A DNA stretch of 64,000 bases from Rikenellaceae bacterium (GCA_015059785.1 SUZS01000003.1:1-64000); one strand, 5' to 3'; positions 11,380 to 21,400 are shown, numbered from the stretch's first letter. Numbers and translations: made by a program. The notes: generated by a model not told the origin, from the sequence alone.

Positions 11380-11800
11380 AAATTAATCCGGTTGTTTTTT
11401 GTGAGTACTCGAAAGGGAAAAAACTACCCTCATTACGGTTCTATTTCACACCGCTAATGCCCTCAATATTGGCGCATAGCACCCCTGAGAGCATCCAGAG
11501 GACTCAGACATTGCCATACTCTTCATAGACGAACTGTTTTTCGCACTGCCGCGTGAAGCTCTCCCTCACCCTTGATGCGAGCTGTCTCTTCGCTCTATCA
11601 AGATTATGGATTCTTCTGAATCCTTTATCCCCATTTTCGGCACAGCAAAGCACTCCGAAAAGGGTGATTTTTTATTTGCTTTGGTCGCCAACCCGTCATA
11701 TTGCGCAAAAAACGGATTTTAAGACCGGAAAAGGCATAGAGCTTACACTGCAGTAGTAAGCCCTACGCCTGAGTTGCGTTTGGATAAACCAAGTAACGAA
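11380..11800 (-). other. rplL-rpoB spacer / putative structured rpoB leader
   Basis: A 421-base gap inside an otherwise tightly packed operon. Several hairpins lie close together: 11571-11602 (CTTGAT...ATCAAG outer arms with GAGC/GCTC inside), 11608-11623 (GGATTC-TTCT-GAATCC) and 11630-11664 (TTTTCGG/CCGAAAA plus CCC/GGG). A shorter CGGT/ACCG pair lies near 11435-11455. The short ORF 11553-11756 runs antisense and is not supported. In many bacteria the rplL-rpoB junction carries an attenuator or RNase site; a similar role here is inference. Confidence 0.5.
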
Positions 11801-12175
11801 TTACTTAAGCTCAACCTCAGCACCAGCCTCCTCGAGAGCAGCCTTGAGAGCCTCAGCCTCCTCCTTAGAAACACCCTCCTTAACAGCCTTAGGAGCTGCA
11901 TCAACGAGAGCCTTAGCGTCACCAAGTGAGAGACCAGCAGCCTCCTTAACAGCCTTGATAACCTGAAGCTTAGCCTGACCTGCAGCCTTAAGAACTACAT
12001 CCCAAGTAGTCTTCTCTGCAACAGCAGCCTCACCTGCAGCAGGTGCAGCAGCAACTGCAACAGCTGCAGCAGCTGGCTCAATACCGTACTCCTCCTTGAG
12101 GATGGTAGCCAATTCGTTTACCTCTTTAACAGTCAAGTTTACCAACTCCTCTGCCAATACTTTTACATCTGCCAT
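11801..12175 (-). CDS. rplL: 50S ribosomal protein L7/L12
   Basis: A 124-residue stalk protein. It has an N-terminal dimerisation helix, an Ala-rich hinge ([23 protein letters not shown]), and the conserved C-terminal factor-binding domain ([24 protein letters not shown]...[21 protein letters not shown]). It recruits elongation factors to the ribosome. It follows rplJ, whose product anchors the L7/L12 dimers, in the usual order. Confidence 0.98.
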   Translation of the reverse strand: MADVKVLAEELVNLTVKEVNELATILKEEYGIEPAAAAVAVAAAPAAGEAAVAEKTTWDVVLKAAGQAKLQVIKAVKEAAGLSLGDAKALVDAAPKAVKEGVSKEEAEALKAALEEAGAEVELK

Positions 12176-12214
12176 AGTTGTAATTTTTATTAAATTTGTT
12201 TTTTGTTTCTTTTA

Positions 12215-12739
12215 TTAATTGTTTCTTTCTTCGAGAGTCTTTACCAGACCCGCGATCTTCTCGCCTGCATTAGCACGCAGTGCAGAGATAACATTCTTTG
12301 CAGGTGACTGGAGCAGTGCAACGATGTCGCCAATGAGCTCCTCTCTGCTCTTGATGCTGCACAGTGTATCCAACTGATCATCACCAACATATACGCAACC
12401 CTCTACGCATGCAGCCTTGATAATAGGCTTGTCGCACTTCTTGCGGAACTCCTTAATAAGAACTGCTGGAGCCTTACCTGTGTTGGTAAGCATGATAGCA
12501 GTTGAGCCTGCAAGTACGTTTACTAACTCCTCATCTGCCTTCTCTACACGCTCCAATGCCTTACGAAGAAGGGTGTTCTTTACAACGATAAGCTTAATCT
12601 CGCTGTCAAAACACTTGCGACGAAGAGCAGCAGTCTGAGTTGCGTTGAGTGCCTCAATGTCTGTGATATAAAAGTGAGGATACTCAGTGAGCTGTTGAGC
12701 AAGATTGTCGATAACGACAGCTTTTTGTTCTTTAGTCAT
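12215..12739 (-). CDS. rplJ: 50S ribosomal protein L10
   Basis: A 174-residue protein matching the L10 family (N-terminal KEQKAVVIDNLAQQL, central VVKNTLLRKALE, C-terminal helix for L7/L12 binding). It forms the base of the ribosomal stalk. The rplA-rplJ gap is only 15 bases, so there is no room for a long L10 autoregulatory leader of the enterobacterial kind directly in front of it. Confidence 0.97.
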   Translation of the reverse strand: MTKEQKAVVIDNLAQQLTEYPHFYITDIEALNATQTAALRRKCFDSEIKLIVVKNTLLRKALERVEKADEELVNVLAGSTAIMLTNTGKAPAVLIKEFRKKCDKPIIKAACVEGCVYVGDDQLDTLCSIKSREELIGDIVALLQSPAKNVISALRANAGEKIAGLVKTLEERNN

Positions 12740-12754
12740 TGTTCAATCCTCCTT

Positions 12755-13453
12755 TTATTTTGTTTCTACTGATTTTGGATCAACCTGTACGCCTGGGCTC
12801 ATTGTTGTTGAGAGATAGATGCTCTGAACATAAGTACCCTTTGCAGCGGATGGTTTGAGTTTGATAATGGTGCTCATTACCTCACGAGCATTCTCCTCGA
12901 TCTGCTCAGCGGTGAATGAAACCTTACCGATAGAGGTGTGAACGATACCGTACTTATCAACCTTAAAGTCAATCTTACCGGCCTTCACATCCTGTACAGC
13001 TTTGCCGACCTCCATAGTAACTGTACCAGTCTTAGGGTTTGGCATAAGACCGCGAGGACCGAGGATACGACCGAGCGCACCTACCTTACCCATAACGTTA
13101 GGTGTACAGATGATTACGTCTACATCAGTCCAACCAGACTTGATCTTGTCTACATACTCATCCAAACCTACGAAATCGGCTCCTGCAGCCTGTGCCTCTG
13201 CCTCCTTCTCAGGTGTACAGAGTACGAGAACTCGTACTACCTTACCTGTTCCGTGAGGGAGAGTTACAACGCCACGAACCATCTGGTTAGCTTTACGAGG
13301 GTCAACGCCTAAACGCACGTCAATATCTACTGAAGCATCAAACTTTGTAAAGGTGATTTCCTTCAGAAGAGCGGCAGCCTCACCGAGCTTGTAAGCCTTG
13401 TTTGGCTCAATCTTTGCGTAGGCAATCTTTTGATTTTTTGTCAACTTACTCAT
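12755..13453 (-). CDS. rplA: 50S ribosomal protein L1
   Basis: A 232-residue L1 protein. It carries the signature region [21 protein letters not shown] and the N-terminal [24 protein letters not shown]. It binds 23S rRNA at the L1 stalk and, in studied bacteria, its own operon mRNA. It follows rplK after 13 bases. Confidence 0.98.
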   Translation of the reverse strand: MSKLTKNQKIAYAKIEPNKAYKLGEAAALLKEITFTKFDASVDIDVRLGVDPRKANQMVRGVVTLPHGTGKVVRVLVLCTPEKEAEAQAAGADFVGLDEYVDKIKSGWTDVDVIICTPNVMGKVGALGRILGPRGLMPNPKTGTVTMEVGKAVQDVKAGKIDFKVDKYGIVHTSIGKVSFTAEQIEENAREVMSTIIKLKPSAAKGTYVQSIYLSTTMSPGVQVDPKSVETK

Positions 13454-13466
13454 CTTTGTAATTTAA

Positions 13467-13907
13467 TTACGCGTTAGGAAATTCACCAACTACGTTGATA
13501 CCCATACTGCGTGCAGTACCAGCAATCATACGCATTGCAGCCTCAATAGTGAAGCAGTTAAGATCAGGCATCTTATCCTTTGCAATCTCTGCAACCTGCT
13601 CCCATGTTACCTCTCCGACCTTAGAGCGGTTAGGCTGTGCGGAACCGGACTTGATCTTTGCAGCTTCCTTGAGCTGAACGGCTACCGGTGGCTGTTTTAC
13701 GATGAAATCGAAAGACTTATCGCTATAAACTGTGATGATGACTGGGAGAACCTTTCCCGCCTTGTCCTGTGTACGAGCATTGAACTGCTTACAGAAGTCC
13801 ATAATATTGACTCCCTTAGAACCCAATGCTGGACCTACCGGAGGTGAAGGGTTGGCAGCACCACCTTTGATCTGCAACTTAATAAATGCAGCAACCTCTT
13901 TTGCCAT
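13467..13907 (-). CDS. rplK: 50S ribosomal protein L11
   Basis: A 146-residue L11 protein with the typical start ([21 protein letters not shown]), the KQFNART segment, and the C-terminal RNA-binding domain ending [11 protein letters not shown]. It is part of the GTPase-associated centre. It sits between nusG and rplA as in most bacteria. Confidence 0.98.
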   Translation of the reverse strand: MAKEVAAFIKLQIKGGAANPSPPVGPALGSKGVNIMDFCKQFNARTQDKAGKVLPVIITVYSDKSFDFIVKQPPVAVQLKEAAKIKSGSAQPNRSKVGEVTWEQVAEIAKDKMPDLNCFTIEAAMRMIAGTARSMGINVVGEFPNA

Positions 13908-13923
13908 AATTTTCCTTGGTTTA

Positions 13924-14490
13924 TTATTCTTTTTCTACTTGTGTGAAGCTCAACTCCATTGGAGTCTTGCGACCAAATATCTTCACCGAAACAACAAGCT
14001 TACGCGCCTCGCTATTGACACTCTCAATGGTACCTTGGAAGCTTGAGAATGGACCATCTGTAACCTTTACGGTCTCGCCAACAACGTACGGTATCTCCTG
14101 TTCCTCTTCCGCCTCACTCAACTCATCGACGCGACCTAAAATGCGACTTACCTCTTGTGGACGTAGAGGGGTTGCAATTAGTTTGCGGCTCTCTTCCTTA
14201 GTATCACCAAGGAAACCGAGTACGTTTGGCGTATTGCGAATGATATATGGAATTTGTCCGTCTAAAATAGCCTCTACCAACACATAACCCGGATAAGAGA
14301 CTCTCTCCTTTGAGACCTTCTTTCCGTTGCGAATGGTATAGACCTTCTCTGTAGGAATAAGTACCTGGGATATCTGCTCTTGCAATCCGTTACGACGAAT
14401 CTCCGCATCAAGGTACTCTTTAACCTTATGCTCCTTGCCGCCGATTGCGCGAACTACATACCACGCCCTCTCCTTCTTTGTTTCGCTCAT
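13924..14490 (-). CDS. nusG: Transcription termination/antitermination factor NusG
   Basis: A 188-residue protein with the N-terminal NGN domain ([34 protein letters not shown]) and a C-terminal KOW domain ([22 protein letters not shown]). It binds elongating RNA polymerase and couples transcription to Rho or ribosomes. It sits 12 bases after secE in the standard secE-nusG order. Confidence 0.97.
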   Translation of the reverse strand: MSETKKERAWYVVRAIGGKEHKVKEYLDAEIRRNGLQEQISQVLIPTEKVYTIRNGKKVSKERVSYPGYVLVEAILDGQIPYIIRNTPNVLGFLGDTKEESRKLIATPLRPQEVSRILGRVDELSEAEEEQEIPYVVGETVKVTDGPFSSFQGTIESVNSEARKLVVSVKIFGRKTPMELSFTQVEKE

Positions 14491-14502
14491 TGCTTGTAAC
14501 TA

Positions 14503-14697
14503 TTACTGACCTAAATTACCGAGGAACTTGTAGATTCCCTGCATAATGGTCTCAAACGAAACATCCATAACAAGAACAATAATGGCAAAGATCAGTGATG
14601 CGACCATTACCACAATTGTTGAACTTTGTAACTGAGCAAAAGAAGGCCAGCTAACCTTCTCTACTAACTCTTTGTATGAGTCTTTAATATATCCCAT
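14503..14697 (-). CDS. secE: Preprotein translocase subunit SecE
   Basis: A 64-residue single-span SecE. The amphipathic N-terminus (YIKDSYKELVEKVSWPSFAQLQ) precedes one membrane helix (STIVVMVASLIFAIIVLVMDV). It stabilises SecY in the translocon. The short form is usual outside enterobacteria, and the position between tRNA-Trp and nusG is conserved. Confidence 0.96.
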   Translation of the reverse strand: MGYIKDSYKELVEKVSWPSFAQLQSSTIVVMVASLIFAIIVLVMDVSFETIMQGIYKFLGNLGQ

Positions 14698-14721
14698 AGT
14701 CTTTTACTCTTTTATCTTAAG

Positions 14722-14792
14722 CAGGAGCAGAGAGATTCGAACTCCCATCAACGGTTTTGGAGACCGCTATTCTACCCTTGAACTATGCTCCT
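14722..14792 (-). tRNA. trnW: tRNA-Trp (CCA)
   Basis: On the minus strand the acceptor arms AGGAGCA/TGCTCCT pair over 7 bp. The anticodon loop CTCCAAA gives anticodon CCA, and the T-arm GTTCGAATC is present. The discriminator is G, as expected for tRNA-Trp. No encoded CCA tail. It lies between tuf and secE, the usual place. Confidence 0.95.
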
Positions 14793-14835
14793 AAAGTGGG
14801 AGAGGAAAAACCTCTCCCTATGTTGTCAAGTTTAA

Positions 14836-16020
<1,185 letters not shown>

Positions 16021-16126
16021 AGCTGTAAAATTATTAAGTTTTTAAAAAGTTACTTTTATATTTGTTTTAAGGTTTCTTTTATACTATGCAAGCAATACAC
16101 CCTATTAAGGTGTATTGCAAACATTG

Positions 16127-16199
16127 AGCGGAAGACGAGGCTCAAACTCGCGACCCTCAGCTTGGAAGGCTGATGCTCTATCAACTGAGCTACTTCCGC
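16127..16199 (-). tRNA. trnG: tRNA-Gly (TCC)
   Basis: Acceptor arms GCGGAAG/CTTCCGC, D-arm AGCTCAGTTGATAGAGC, anticodon loop CTTCCAA (anticodon TCC) and discriminator U, as typical for tRNA-Gly. Encoded on the minus strand between tRNA-Tyr and tuf. Confidence 0.95.
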
Positions 16200-16239
16200 A
16201 AGTGAAAAAATATTGTGCTTCGTGTCGCCGCCACTTGAG

Positions 16240-16322
16240 TGGGAAGAGATGGATTCGAACCACCGAAGGTAAAAACCAGCAGATTTACAGTCTGCCCCAT
16301 TTGGCCACTCTGGTATCTTCCC
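16240..16322 (-). tRNA. trnY: tRNA-Tyr (GTA)
   Basis: 83 bases with acceptor arms GGGAAGA/TCTTCCC, anticodon GTA (ACTGTAAAT) and the long variable arm expected of a class II tRNA-Tyr. The T-arm is GGTTCGAATCC. Confidence 0.95.
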
Positions 16323-16345
16323 GATGGTTGGAGTTGTGAATTTAG

Positions 16346-16419
16346 AGCCGATGGAGGGATTCGAACCCCCGACCAGCTGATTACAAATCAGCTGCTCTGG
16401 CCAACTGAGCTACATCGGC
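16346..16419 (-). tRNA. trnT: tRNA-Thr (TGT)
   Basis: Acceptor arms GCCGATG/CATCGGC, anticodon TGT (ATTTGTAAT), T-arm GGTTCGAATCC. It is the first transcribed element of the tuf/rpoBC operon and lies just after the promoter at 16442-16472. Confidence 0.95.
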
Positions 16420-16441
16420 AGATGTTTCCCCAACCGCGGTG

Positions 16442-16472
16442 CAAAGATAGACTAAAAATTTTAATCTGCAAA
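16442..16472 (-). promoter_or_regulatory. Promoter of the tRNA-tuf-ribosomal-rpoBC operon
   Basis: Minus strand TTTG (16472-16469), 19 bases, TATCTTTG (16449-16442): a full match to the Bacteroidetes -33/-7 consensus. The predicted start is near 16436, about 17 bases before tRNA-Thr. A second TATCTTTG at 16561-16554 lacks a clear -33 box. Confidence 0.7.
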
Positions 16473-16741
16473 ATTTTTTGCACAAATTTTTCAAATTTCT
16501 TTCAAAGAACCTGATTTCGCGTTCTCTTTAAGTTTTAGTCGCAAAATCGAGTGCAAAGATAAAATAGTTTTGTGAAAAATGAAAGAGTCTGAGCAATTTT
16601 TATCAAAAAAGTTGCAATTTTCTTCATTTTCTCGATATACCTATATTTATATATTATATTAAGCACCTCCCAATTTTTCTCTGTGGTGTTAAGAAATGAA
16701 AAAATAGGTATTTTTACGATACAATGTTCCGAATTATTTAC

Positions 16742-16749
16742 TACCTTTG
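16742..16749 (+). promoter_or_regulatory. -7 box of the serine palmitoyltransferase gene
   Basis: TACCTTTG matches the Bacteroidetes -7 element, 40 bases before the chosen ATG at 16790. I see no clear TTTG at the expected -33 distance, so promoter strength is uncertain. Confidence 0.45.
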
Positions 16750-16789
16750 CGTTGCATTATGTCTAAAACACTTTATTTTATATTGCTAT

Positions 16790-18061
16790 ATGGTAGATAT
16801 TTTTGAACGCCTTGAAAGGAATACAGGCGGACCTATCGGTCAGTACATGCAGAATGTACACGGTTACTTTGCTTTCCCAAAGCTTGAGGGTGAGATTGGA
16901 CCTCACATGCGCTTCCGTGGCAAGATGATGCTCAACTGGAGCCTTAACAACTACCTCGGTTTGGCTAACCACCCTGAGGTTCGCAAGGCTGACGCAGCTG
17001 GTGCAGCGGAGTTCGGTATGGCAGCCCCTATGGGAGCTCGTATGATGAGCGGCCAGACTAAGTATCACGAGCAGCTTGAGCGCGAGCTGGCTGAGTTTGT
17101 CGGCAAGGAGGATGCCTTCCTTCTTAACTTCGGTTATCAGGGTATGATCTCTATTATCGACTGCCTGCTCACACACCGTGATGTTGTTGTCTATGATGCT
17201 GAGGCTCACGCTTGTATTATCGACGGTCTGCGTCTGCACAAGGGTAAGCGTTTTGTATATGCACACAACGATGAGGCTTCACTTCGTCGTCAACTCCAGC
17301 ACGCAACTGACCTTGCTGAGGAGCAGAAGGGTGGTGTGCTCGTAATTACAGAGGGCGTATTCGGTATGAAGGGCGATTTGGGCTTCCTCGATGTTATCGT
17401 AAAGGCTAAGAAGGATTTCAACTTCCGTCTGCTTGTTGACGACGCTCACGGCTTCGGTACTATGGGCCCTGGCGGTCGCGGTACTGCTGCCCACTTCGGC
17501 GTTGTTGATGGAGTAGATGTGCTCTTCAATACTTTTGCTAAGTCTATGGCTGGTATCGGCGCATTTGTCTCTGGTCCACGCTGGCTTATCAACCTCTTCC
17601 GCTACAATATGCGTTCACAGCTCTATGCTAAGTCACTGCCAATGCCAATGGTTATCGGTGCACTGAAGCGTCTTGAGCTTATCCGCAACCACCCTGAGTA
17701 TCAGGAGAAACTGTGGGAGATTACCCGCGCATTGCAGAGCGGTCTTAAGGCTAACGGCTTTGAGATTGGCGTTACTCAGTCTCCAGTAACCCCTGTCTAT
17801 ATGAAGGGCGGAAATGAGGAGGGCACAAACCTTATCGTAGACCTTCGTGAGAACTACGGCGTGTTCTGCTCTATCGTAATCTACCCTGTTATCCCTAAGG
17901 GCGAGATTATCCTGCGCGTAATCCCTACCGCAGCCCACACCATGGAGGATGTAGAGTACACCATCAACGCATTTAAGGCCGTTCGCGATAAGTTTGAGTC
18001 TGGTTATTACAGCTCAATGCCTATTCCGATGAAGGCCGACCCTGATTTCAAAGTCCGCTAA
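16790..18061 (+). CDS. spt: Serine palmitoyltransferase (alpha-oxoamine synthase family)
   Basis: A 423-residue PLP enzyme that condenses serine with a fatty acyl-CoA to 3-ketosphinganine, the first step of sphingolipid synthesis in Bacteroidales. The substrate-binding HAC motif (YDAEAHACIIDGLRLHKG), the DDAHGFGTMGPGGRGT block and the PLP lysine (NTFAKSMAGIGAFV) are all present. The ORF track starts at 16724, but that would place a hydrophobic stretch before the domain. I use the ATG at 16790 (MVDIFERLERN), which fits the family start and lies downstream of the -7 box. A KBL/BioF-like alpha-oxoamine synthase is the main alternative. The soluble N-terminus and overall length suit bacterial SPT. 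Confidence 0.88.
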   Translation: MVDIFERLERNTGGPIGQYMQNVHGYFAFPKLEGEIGPHMRFRGKMMLNWSLNNYLGLANHPEVRKADAAGAAEFGMAAPMGARMMSGQTKYHEQLERELAEFVGKEDAFLLNFGYQGMISIIDCLLTHRDVVVYDAEAHACIIDGLRLHKGKRFVYAHNDEASLRRQLQHATDLAEEQKGGVLVITEGVFGMKGDLGFLDVIVKAKKDFNFRLLVDDAHGFGTMGPGGRGTAAHFGVVDGVDVLFNTFAKSMAGIGAFVSGPRWLINLFRYNMRSQLYAKSLPMPMVIGALKRLELIRNHPEYQEKLWEITRALQSGLKANGFEIGVTQSPVTPVYMKGGNEEGTNLIVDLRENYGVFCSIVIYPVIPKGEIILRVIPTAAHTMEDVEYTINAFKAVRDKFESGYYSSMPIPMKADPDFKVR

Positions 18062-18079
18062 ATTACATTTTAAGTGGAA

Positions 18080-18161
18080 TTTACTTCCGCTAGCTTATAA
18101 ATCAGCAAAGGGTTGTACCGAAAGTACTACCCTTCGCTGTTTTATAACCCGAGCGTGGTAA
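18080..18161. repeat. Modular hairpin element, copy A
   Basis: Begins 18 bases after the SPT stop. The ends TTTACTTCCGCTA and CCGAGCGTGGTAA flank inner arms TTATAA/TTATAA, CAGC/GCTG, AGGGT/ACCCT and GTAC/GTAC. The conserved ends with different inner arms in copy B imply compensatory change and therefore selection on folding. Confidence 0.75.
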
Positions 18162-18273
18162 CTTCCTACTTAAAATGAAATTTAGGGGAGGTGTTTTTGC
18201 CGAGCGTGGTAAATCCCTGTCTAAAATCAGATTATTTCATTGGCTAATGGCTAATGGCCAATAGCTAATGGTT

Positions 18274-18322
18274 ATAAAACAGCAAATGGTTGTACTCACT
18301 GTACAACCATTTGCTGTTTTAT
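18274..18322. terminator. Perfect 22-bp hairpin, probable bidirectional terminator
   Basis: Arms 18274-18295 and 18301-18322 pair perfectly around the loop TCACT. The arm bases are A-rich on one end and T-rich on the other, so each strand carries a TTTTAT tract. Outer bases CAATAGC and GCTATTG can extend the structure. It lies between convergent genes. Confidence 0.65.
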
Positions 18323-18338
18323 AGGCTATTGCGAAATG

Positions 18339-18722
18339 TTACTTACGCGCCTCTTTGGCCTCAATGCACTCTGTTGCGTGAGGTACGCGCAGCAGGCGCT
18401 CGCGAGGGATGAGCTTGCCTGTAGTTTTGCAGATGCCGTAGGTCTTATGCTCAATGCGCACAAGGGCCATCTCAAGATTCTTGATAAACTTGAGCTGGTG
18501 TGCAGCAAGGCGTTCTATCTCCTCCTTAGAGAGAGTCATAGCGCCCTCCTCCAGCACCTTGAAGGTTGGCGAGGTATCCTCGGTGTCATTATCAGCCGAG
18601 CGAGTTATGGAGGCACGCAACTGCTCATAGTCGTTTCGCGCCACCTCTAATTTTTCCAGAATGAGCGCCTTGAACTCGGCTAATTCGGCGTCACTATATC
18701 TGGTCACAACAGTCTCTGCCAT
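18339..18722 (-). CDS. TraR/DksA family transcriptional regulator (degenerate zinc finger)
   Basis: About 127 residues. An N-terminal helical coiled coil with an acidic tip (RSADNDTEDTSPTFK) precedes a C-terminal region that aligns with the DksA zinc finger (YGICKTTGKLIPRERLLRVPHATECIEAK). Only two of the four zinc cysteines are visible, so the finger is probably metal-free or altered. DksA-like proteins enter the RNA polymerase secondary channel and modulate initiation. I start at the ATG at 18722 (MAETVV), because the ORF-track start at 18746 lies inside the -7 box of the promoter at 18744-18775. Confidence 0.82.
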   Translation of the reverse strand: MAETVVTRYSDAELAEFKALILEKLEVARNDYEQLRASITRSADNDTEDTSPTFKVLEEGAMTLSKEEIERLAAHQLKFIKNLEMALVRIEHKTYGICKTTGKLIPRERLLRVPHATECIEAKEARK

Positions 18723-18743
18723 AGTTTTAAGGTTTTGTTTTAT

Positions 18744-18775
18744 CAAAGATAAGAATAATTATCTACACTTACAAA
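18744..18775 (-). promoter_or_regulatory. Promoter of the DksA-like gene
   Basis: Minus strand TTTG (18775-18772), 20 bases, TATCTTTG (18751-18744). The predicted start near 18738 leaves a short leader to the ATG at 18722 and rules out the upstream ATG at 18746. Confidence 0.65.
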
Positions 18776-18806
18776 TTTTTTGCCGATTTTATTGACCTAC
18801 AATATA

Positions 18807-18838
18807 ATACCGCCCCTTTCCGAAGATAGGGACGGTAT
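18807..18838 (-). terminator. Hairpin after pgi
   Basis: ATACCG (18807-18812) pairs with CGGTAT (18833-18838), with CCCT/AGGG inside and one mismatch between. It lies about 20 bases downstream of the pgi stop. The T-run is weak. Confidence 0.5.
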
Positions 18839-18858
18839 AAACTTCCTGTGCAGATAAT

Positions 18859-20190
18859 CTACAGGCGAGCCTTGATAGCAGCAGTCTGCTCCTCGTAGCC
18901 TGGCTTTTCAAGAAGGGCAAACATATTCTTCTTATAAGCCTCTACGCCTGGCTGGTCAAATGGGTTTACGCCGAGCATATAACCGCTAATGCCGCAAGCC
19001 TTCTCGAAGAAGTAGATAAGTGCGCCAAGGGTGCGCTCGTTGATTTCAGGAATCTCTACGCGTAGGTTAGGCACGCCGCCATCTACATGGGCAATCTTAA
19101 CGCCAAGCTCTGCCATGCTGTTGATGTCGCTCAGGCGGCGACCAGCGAGGTAGTTAAGGCCGTCAAGGTTCTCCTCGTCAGAGCATACGCGAACCTCGTA
19201 TTTTGGAGCAGCGACAGAGATAATAGTCTCAAAGAGTGTGCGCTCGCCATCCTGGATATACTGACCCATAGAGTGAAGGTCGGCAGTAAGGGTTACAGAA
19301 GCAGGGTAGATACCCTTGCCGTCCTTACCCTCGCTCTCACCATAGAGCTGCTTCCACCACTCGTTGATATTAACAAGTTTAGGCTCATATGAACCGAGAA
19401 TCTCAATCTTCTTACCTGCGCGGTAGAGGGCGTTACGAACAGCAGCATACTGAGCAGAGATGTTATCCTCATAAGCAGTGCCTGCCTTAGTAGCCTGCTC
19501 AACAGCCTTTGCACCAGCAACGAGCTCGGCGATATCTACGCCACCAACAGCCAGTGGAAGAAGACCTACTGGAGAGAGAACAGAGAAACGACCACCTACA
19601 TTGTCAGGAATAACGAAAGTAGGGTAGCCCTCCTGAGTTGCAAGGGTCTTGAGTGCACCACGAGCCTTGTCGGTAATAGCTACGATGCGGTTCTTTGCAT
19701 CCTCCTTGCCATAGCGACGCTCAATCTCCTCCTTAACAATGCGGAAGGCGATAGCAGGCTCGGTAGTTGTTCCAGACTTTGAGGCAACGATAGTAGCGAT
19801 AGAGTAATCCTTCAGTGCCTCCATCATCTCGCCCAGATAGTCCTCAGAGATATTCTGACCAGCGAAAAGAACGATAGGGTTCTTGTGGCTCTTGTGCAGA
19901 AGCTCAAAAGAGTTTGTCATTGCGTCAATAACAGCCTTTGCGCCCAGATATGAGCCGCCAATACCGATGCAAATAACAACCTGAGCAACCTCACGCAGCT
20001 TTGCGGCCTGAGCGTTGATAGCATCAAGGTGAGCCTGGTCAATATCTGACGGAAGGGTTATCCAACCAAGGAAGTCGTTACCCTTGCCCTCACCTGCGTG
20101 GAGAAGTTCGTTTGCAGCGATAGCCTCGCGCTTAATCTGATCTGAAATTTCGATACCAGCACTACGGGTATCAAGCTTAATTAATTCCAT
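18859..20190 (-). CDS. pgi: Glucose-6-phosphate isomerase
   Basis: A 443-residue phosphoglucose isomerase of the short (about 450 residue) bacterial form, which interconverts glucose-6-phosphate and fructose-6-phosphate in glycolysis. Family blocks are visible: [16 protein letters not shown] (phosphate site), [35 protein letters not shown] and, near the end, [14 protein letters not shown]. Cytoplasmic. Single gene; a -7-like TATCTTTG lies at 20245-20238 without a good -33. Confidence 0.97.
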   Translation of the reverse strand: MELIKLDTRSAGIEISDQIKREAIAANELLHAGEGKGNDFLGWITLPSDIDQAHLDAINAQAAKLREVAQVVICIGIGGSYLGAKAVIDAMTNSFELLHKSHKNPIVLFAGQNISEDYLGEMMEALKDYSIATIVASKSGTTTEPAIAFRIVKEEIERRYGKEDAKNRIVAITDKARGALKTLATQEGYPTFVIPDNVGGRFSVLSPVGLLPLAVGGVDIAELVAGAKAVEQATKAGTAYEDNISAQYAAVRNALYRAGKKIEILGSYEPKLVNINEWWKQLYGESEGKDGKGIYPASVTLTADLHSMGQYIQDGERTLFETIISVAAPKYEVRVCSDEENLDGLNYLAGRRLSDINSMAELGVKIAHVDGGVPNLRVEIPEINERTLGALIYFFEKACGISGYMLGVNPFDQPGVEAYKKNMFALLEKPGYEEQTAAIKARL

Positions 20191-20303
20191 AAAATGATGT
20201 TTATTATATGTTTATATGTGTTCATCTAAAAGCACACCAAAGATACGAAAAAAAATCTGAAAAAAATATAAGATTGTGATAAAACTTTCCCAAGATTTTT
20301 TTA

Positions 20304-20311
20304 TACCTTTG
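20304..20311 (+). promoter_or_regulatory. -7 box upstream of mreB
   Basis: TACCTTTG, about 70 bases before the mreB ATG at 20381. No clear TTTG 19-20 bases upstream. It supports a start for the cell-shape operon and the downstream mreB start codon. Confidence 0.45.
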
Positions 20312-20380
20312 TGTCCAGATAGCTCACCACTCCGGAAACGGATGGTATGTTATGTTGAAATCAAAAAAATAAATAACAAT

Positions 20381-21400
20381 ATGGGATTCTTTTCATTAAC
20401 TCACGAGTTGGCGATAGACTTAGGTACTGCCAACACGCTAATCGTCTACAATGATGAAATTGTAGCAGAGGAGCCATCGGTAATTGCGGTGGACCTCCAA
20501 GGTAAATTGAAGGCATTTGGTCACGAGGCGGCACGATATATAGGTAAGTGTCCGGACAATCTTCGTACCATTCGTCCTCTTCAGAATGGTGTTATTGCAG
20601 ATTTTGATGCCACTGAGATGATGCTCAAGGGTATGATTAGCCGCATTAAGACAACAGGCTCGCTCTTCTCTCCATCGCTCAAGATGGTTATCTGTATTCC
20701 GTCGGGCTCGACAAATGTCGAGATTCGTGCTGTGCGCGAGTCTGCCGAGCATGCTGGTGGTCGCGAGGTGGCGATGATTTTTGAGCCTATGGCTGCTGCT
20801 CTTGGTGCTGGATTGGATGTTACTGCGCCAGAGGGTAATATGATTATCGACATAGGTGGTGGTACATCAGAGATTGCTTGTATCTCTCTGGGTGGTATTG
20901 TCTGCTCAAAGTCTATCAATGTTGCGGGCGATGTGTTTACTAACGATATTAAGAACTATGTTCGTGTACAGCACAATATCCGTATTGGAGAGCGTACTGC
21001 CGAGCAGATTAAGTGCCGCATTGGTGCTGCGCTGCCAGAGCTTGAGGATGAGCCAGAGGATATGTCAGTTAGCGGACCAAGCGTGCTTACATCGCTGCCA
21101 CAGACCGTAACGCTCAACTATAGCGAGATTGCTTATGCCCTTGAGGGTTCGCTTGCTCAGCTTGATGATGCACTGATGTCTGTGCTTTCAGATATGCCTG
21201 CCGAGCTATACTCTGATGTAGTGAAGAATGGTGTATACATCGCTGGTGGTGGTGCTATGATTAAGGGCTTGACAAAGCGTCTGTCAGATAGAACAGGATT
21301 GCAGTTCCATATTGCCGAGGATCCGCTGCGTGCAGTTGTGCGTGGTACAAATTTGGCCCTGAAGAATATGGATCGCTACTCATTCCTTATTCGCGCATAA
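20381..21400 (+). CDS. mreB: Rod shape-determining protein MreB
   Basis: A 339-residue bacterial actin homologue that organises lateral cell-wall synthesis on the inner face of the membrane. The actin-fold nucleotide motifs are DLGTANTLIV (phosphate 1), DIGGGTSEIACISLGG (phosphate 2) and GVYIAGGGAMIKGL (adenosine). The start FFSLTHELAIDLG is typical. I use the ATG at 20381 rather than 20276, because the extra 35 residues are not part of the family and that region holds the leader. First gene of mreBCD-PBP2-rodA. Confidence 0.96.
   Translation: MGFFSLTHELAIDLGTANTLIVYNDEIVAEEPSVIAVDLQGKLKAFGHEAARYIGKCPDNLRTIRPLQNGVIADFDATEMMLKGMISRIKTTGSLFSPSLKMVICIPSGSTNVEIRAVRESAEHAGGREVAMIFEPMAAALGAGLDVTAPEGNMIIDIGGGTSEIACISLGGIVCSKSINVAGDVFTNDIKNYVRVQHNIRIGERTAEQIKCRIGAALPELEDEPEDMSVSGPSVLTSLPQTVTLNYSEIAYALEGSLAQLDDALMSVLSDMPAELYSDVVKNGVYIAGGGAMIKGLTKRLSDRTGLQFHIAEDPLRAVVRGTNLALKNMDRYSFLIRA

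Larger units (their letters stand above)
16420..16789. other. Divergent intergenic region
   Basis: AT-rich region between tRNA-Thr (minus) and the serine palmitoyltransferase gene (plus). It holds the operon promoter at 16442-16472, a possible second minus-strand -7 box at 16554-16561, and the plus-strand -7 box at 16742-16749. No gene is seen. Confidence 0.6.
18062..18338. repeat. Tandem hairpin repeat region between convergent genes
   Basis: Noncoding stretch between SPT (+) and the DksA-like gene (-). In order it contains a composite hairpin element at 18080-18161 (conserved ends TTTACTTCCGCTA and CCGAGCGTGGTAA), a second imperfect hairpin about 18163-18192, another copy of the CCGAGCGTGGTAA end near 18200-18212, a four-fold 7-bp tandem repeat (GGCTAAT variants, 18242-18270), and a perfect 22-bp hairpin at 18274-18322. 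The two main hairpins share related arms (CAGCAAA-GGTTGTAC), suggesting duplication. Confidence 0.75.

Noticed and set aside
11630-11680. Plus-strand terminator (hairpin followed by ATTTTTTATTT)
   Set aside because: It has terminator shape on the plus strand, but no plus-strand gene is transcribed there. I treat it as part of the rpoB leader structure on the minus strand.
11553-11756. 67-aa plus-strand ORF in the rplL-rpoB spacer
   Set aside because: Antisense to the operon, spans the hairpins, with no plausible promoter.
16724-16789. N-terminal extension of serine palmitoyltransferase as a membrane anchor
   Set aside because: The extension overlaps the -7 promoter box at 16742-16749, so it cannot be translated from that promoter. 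The ATG at 16790 fits the family start.
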